A DNA stretch of 64,000 bases. It comes from Histoplasma ohiense. Its lineage: Eukaryota; Ascomycota; Eurotiomycetes; Onygenales; Ajellomycetaceae. The stretch is taken from assembly GCA_017607445.1 (NCBI GenBank), contig JAEVHH010000003.1:5704001-5768000 (forward strand). Direction: 5' to 3'. Position 1 is the stretch's first letter, and each line of letters begins with the position of its first letter. Below are positions 61,176-64,000 of the stretch, one piece after another. The translations under genes were made by a program, and so were the position numbers. Under the pieces are notes generated by a model, which was not told the origin of the DNA, searched no databases, and worked only from the letters and a program-made list of their open reading frames with translations.

Positions 61176-61537
61176 TTCAATATCTAAGAACATGTAATAA
61201 TAATAAAAGAAAAGAAATACTTGTAGACACTTGATTCTCTCACAGATACTATTCACAGTGTTGCAGTACTAAGCTTAATCAAGCTTCTTTGTGAATGCTA
61301 TTCACAGTGTTATAATTTATAGACACTCAGATCTTGTAGAACACAGTTGATTGTATTTCAGATGCTTAGACACAACAGTCTATATAATTAATGATAAGAG
61401 CATTCAGACTTATGAGAGATCTCTTGTAACAATTAGACACTCAGATCTGTAAACAACACACTTGAGTGTAAGAACTGATAACAACACATTTGAGTGTAAG
61501 AACTAATAATAAGACACTCAGATCTTAAATACAGAAG

Positions 61538-61612
61538 AATCAATTTGTAATGTAACAGACATACTTCAATTAACAATTTGATACTATTCTAATTACAGAT
61601 TACAAATTGATT
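61538..61612. promoter_or_regulatory. R3b self-complementary primer site
   Basis: AATCAATTTGTAA (61538-61550), abutting the 5' LTR, is the exact reverse complement of TTACAAATTGATT (61600-61612) within it, leaving 49 nt between them. Confidence 0.6.
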
Positions 61613-62084
61613 AAGAAAAGAAAGAGAAAAGAAATCAGAAGAAAAGATCATACAAAGAGAGTTCTTATAGAGAAAAGTTCAGAGTGAAAGAATATCAGAA
61701 GCCACTCCACAGTGAAGTGCAGAACAGAAGAACATTAAGAAGTATATGTAAGAATTGTTAGAAACTACACAAGCACAGAGTGTGAGACAGAGAAATCATT
61801 GAGAGCTATACAGAAGAATCATTAGAGACTATATAAGTGTGGAACACAGAGTGAGAGAACATTAGAAGCTACATGAAAGAATTGTTAGAGACTACACAAA
61901 TGCAGAACACAGAGTGGGAGAATGTTAAGAGCTACACAGAAGAATTATTAGAAACTACACAAGCACAGAGCATGAAGTGGAAGAACATCAAAGATTATGC
62001 AAGGTCACAATGGCCAGAAATGAGTGGGTGCAGAAGAGGAGTTGATTGTGTAAGTTAATTACTAACAGATGCTAACTCATCACA
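61551..62084 (-). repeat. R3b 5' LTR
   Basis: 534 bp with four tandem units; on the plus strand it ends CTCATCACA, followed by the duplication AGAGT. Confidence 0.92.
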
Positions 62085-62089
62085 AGAGT

Positions 62090-64000
62090 CATCAGTCAAT
62101 TTTGTTACTGAAAAGACTGATAAAAAGACAGAGAAAGACTGTTACAATGTCTTCTTCAGTTCTCAAAGAAGACAGTGACAGCATCTTTATAATCATCTTT
62201 CAGCTGCAGAAGCAGTTTGAGAAGACTCAACAGCAACAGAATCTATAACAGAAGATTCTCATTAGATTGACAAAAACTCTGAACAGCTGAGTTGAGAAGA
62301 AGAAACAGTCAGTCAGTCAGAACTTTGTCTGAATCTTCTGTGAAAGATTCATTGCATATGTAATAGCAGATCTGAGTGCAGCATCAACTCTGAGAGAGAA
62401 TACTACTCTGAATACTCATTCACAGTCAAATTCAGCAAAGACAACTGTGAGAAAGTCAACTATCTGAGTGAGTATTATACAGAAGAGAAAAAATTCTATT
62501 CTCTCTGAAGCTATCTCTGTCAAGACTGCAGCTTTCTCAGCTGACAGAGTTAGTGAAGTCAGCCTACAGCTCAAAAACATCAGTCAGTTAAGAAGTCTCA
62601 TAAAAAACACAAAGCAGCAGAAGAATTCATAAGTTCTTATCATTCTTCAATCAGAGAAATGAATTACTCAGCTGCAGTCATATACTGTGCAGCAGACAAT
62701 TGTTGCAAACATTCAGAGAATGAAGAATATGACTAATATGCTGAAGATAAAGCTCATCAGAATAGATTGAGTGATTATATCAAGCAGCAGAGATATATAC
62801 AATGTTCTGATCACTGAGAAGACAGTAGCTACTTTCTGTGAAGTTCTTGACATCACAGAGATTCAGCTATCAGAGCAGTGATACAATTATACTGTCTCAG
62901 AGATTTTAAAATTTGTTCAGAACTGAGAAGAGATAAGAATTCTCACAGATAAAATGATTGAGAGAGAGATTCTGACTCAGACAAAGATAAAATCAGTGAG
63001 CTGTCAACTCTTGCAATATAGAGTGAATCTTAAGACAGAGAAGATTACATGAATTGTCTCTTTTCTCATTTCAATGAAAGATTTCTCACTCTTCAATATC
63101 AGTGAAAGAGTCAGACTTATTGAGAAAAGATCTCTGACAGTGAGACATGACTCAGAATGTCAGAAATACTGTTATTTATCAAAGTGTGCACAACTGATGA
63201 GATGCTCCAACTGCAGCAAGCTCACAAGTCAGTACAAGAGATCAACAGAAATGAAGTGCAAGAGAGTATCACAGTATATCAACTGCTGTCAACTCTACTC
63301 AACTGAGTATCAGCACTGTTCTGCTGCACTCAGATGTGTGAACAGCATTCTCAGACATCTAACTCAAAAGAAACTAGCAGCTGTTCATCATCTTAATGAC
63401 AGATGCCACAGAGATACTCAGAAGCAGCAATCACTGTCAACACAGTCAGCATCAATGATCACAGTGATGATATCTACATCATTCACTCAATCAACTCAGT
63501 CAACACAGCTCACTGAGCTAGCACTCCACAAGCAGACAGCTATTCAGAACTTCATCAGTGAAGAGAATATTATCTGACAGATGATCTGCATCAGACAATA
63601 CTCAGCTCATATAGCAGAGCAGCAGCACAGTCAAATAGTCAAAAAGCAATCTAGTCTCAGCATACAGACAACAGATCTGAGACTCTTCAATCTCATTCTA
63701 CAGATAAACTTTGACAGCAGCTCATCAAATGACTTCTCATACTAGAACATCAACATCAGTAACACAGCTGATATCACAGAAACAATCAACAGAAAAATCA
63801 CTCTCTGCAGATCTTCTGAATAAATACAGTCAGAACAGCTCTCTGTTACACAGCAGCTCTACAGCTTGCTTTTGAGCAGAGCTGTGAAGTGATCTGTATA
63901 CAGAAATCTTACACACACTCTGACATCAAGACTTCTAATCACTCAGTATATGAGTGCTTTGCATTTATAGACTACTGAGATGACACTAATCTGAAACAGC
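62090..64000 (+). mobile_element. LINE (Tad/I-like) continuing past the window
   Basis: Continuation of the LINE begun at 49811, with R3b inserted between. It contains ORF1 (from 62147); further sequence after 63577 is still coding-like but I cannot place the start of ORF2. Right end outside the window. Confidence 0.65.
62147..63577 (+). pseudogene. LINE ORF1 (gag-like) remnant
   Basis: Frame starts MSSSVLKEDSDSIF at 62147 and stays in one register to 63577, with TGA interruptions before 63074 and 168 open codons afterwards. The open part (63074-63577) carries a Cys/His-rich nucleic-acid-binding region (CQKYCYLSKC, MRCSNCSK, MKCKRV, NCCQLY) resembling the CCHC knuckles at the C-terminus of fungal LINE ORF1 proteins. 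The downstream region again contains stops. An upstream ATG at 49962 is in another frame and is probably 5' UTR. Confidence 0.65.

Larger units (their letters stand above)
50035..62084 (-). mobile_element. R3b: R3-family LTR retrotransposon (534-bp LTRs), split by R3c
   Basis: Minus orientation. LTRs are 50035-50568 and 61551-62084, each 534 bp with four 63-64 bp units, and the perfect duplication is AGAGT (50030-50034, 62085-62089). The gag start (MNYKQF) is at 61175 on the minus strand; the polyprotein runs down to about 50600, interrupted at 53549-59517 by R3c. Without R3c it is about 6.08 kb. The RT box reads YMNDI (about 52990). Confidence 0.92.

Overview
The window is nuclear DNA of a filamentous ascomycete. 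Intron-bearing housekeeping genes (RanGAP/RNA1, COX17, a nucleolin-type RRM/RGG protein, ALG6, a cell-wall-sensor-like membrane protein) have short spliceosomal introns (about 50-170 nt, GT...AG, CTAAC-type branch sites). The repeats have been mutated almost exclusively by C-to-T/G-to-A transitions, with CpG nearly eliminated. That CpG-biased, RIP-like pattern has been reported for Coccidioides and relatives, so an onygenalean host is my best guess (inference only).

Bases 1-16,900 are ordinary gene space. RNA1 (minus) and COX17 (plus) are divergent with a 375-bp shared promoter. A minus-strand gene follows for a Ser-rich protein with one C-terminal membrane segment and a W-x-x-I motif. The minus-strand nucleolin-like gene and plus-strand ALG6 form a second divergent pair. 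After ALG6 come a decayed SRPK-like kinase pseudogene, about 2 kb of non-coding DNA, and a MID2/WSC-like single-pass protein.

From about 16,960 to 64,000 the window is one solid island of nested, mutated transposons, whose boundaries I could place from terminal repeats and target-site duplications (TSDs). R1 (17,603-24,631): Ty3/chromovirus with 383-bp LTRs and TSD CTCTG; its 5' LTR is split by a 5'-truncated LINE with a 13-bp TSD. A hAT DNA transposon (25,131-37,959; 8-bp TSD) is split by R2 (27,461-34,584), a chromovirus with 271-bp LTRs. R3a (37,970-44,197; 597-bp LTRs; TSD CTCTG) abuts the hAT. Then a Ty3 remnant Z (about 44,203-49,752) is interrupted by the first 58 bp of another R3-family LTR (R3d), into which a LINE (49,811 onward) inserted; the LINE is split by R3b (50,035-62,084, minus; 534-bp LTRs; TSD AGAGT), which is itself split by R3c (53,549-59,517, minus; 470-bp LTRs; TSD CTCAT). 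That is five layers.

Most interesting: (1) R2 carries, antisense between pol and the 3' LTR, a three-exon gene of 345 codons with no in-frame stop and a Cys/His cluster, although the sense gag-pol of the same element is full of stops. (2) The three R3 LTR sizes (597/534/470) differ by about one unit of an internal 63-64 bp tandem repeat. (3) R3 elements have a 13-nt sequence immediately after the 5' LTR that is the reverse complement of a segment 49 nt inside the LTR, suggesting Tf1-type self-priming, plus a conserved 16-bp palindrome in the leader. (4) Three of the insertions hit the hexamer ACTCTG. (5) The two R2 LTRs record the mutational process directly as paired CpG versus TpG/CpA sites.
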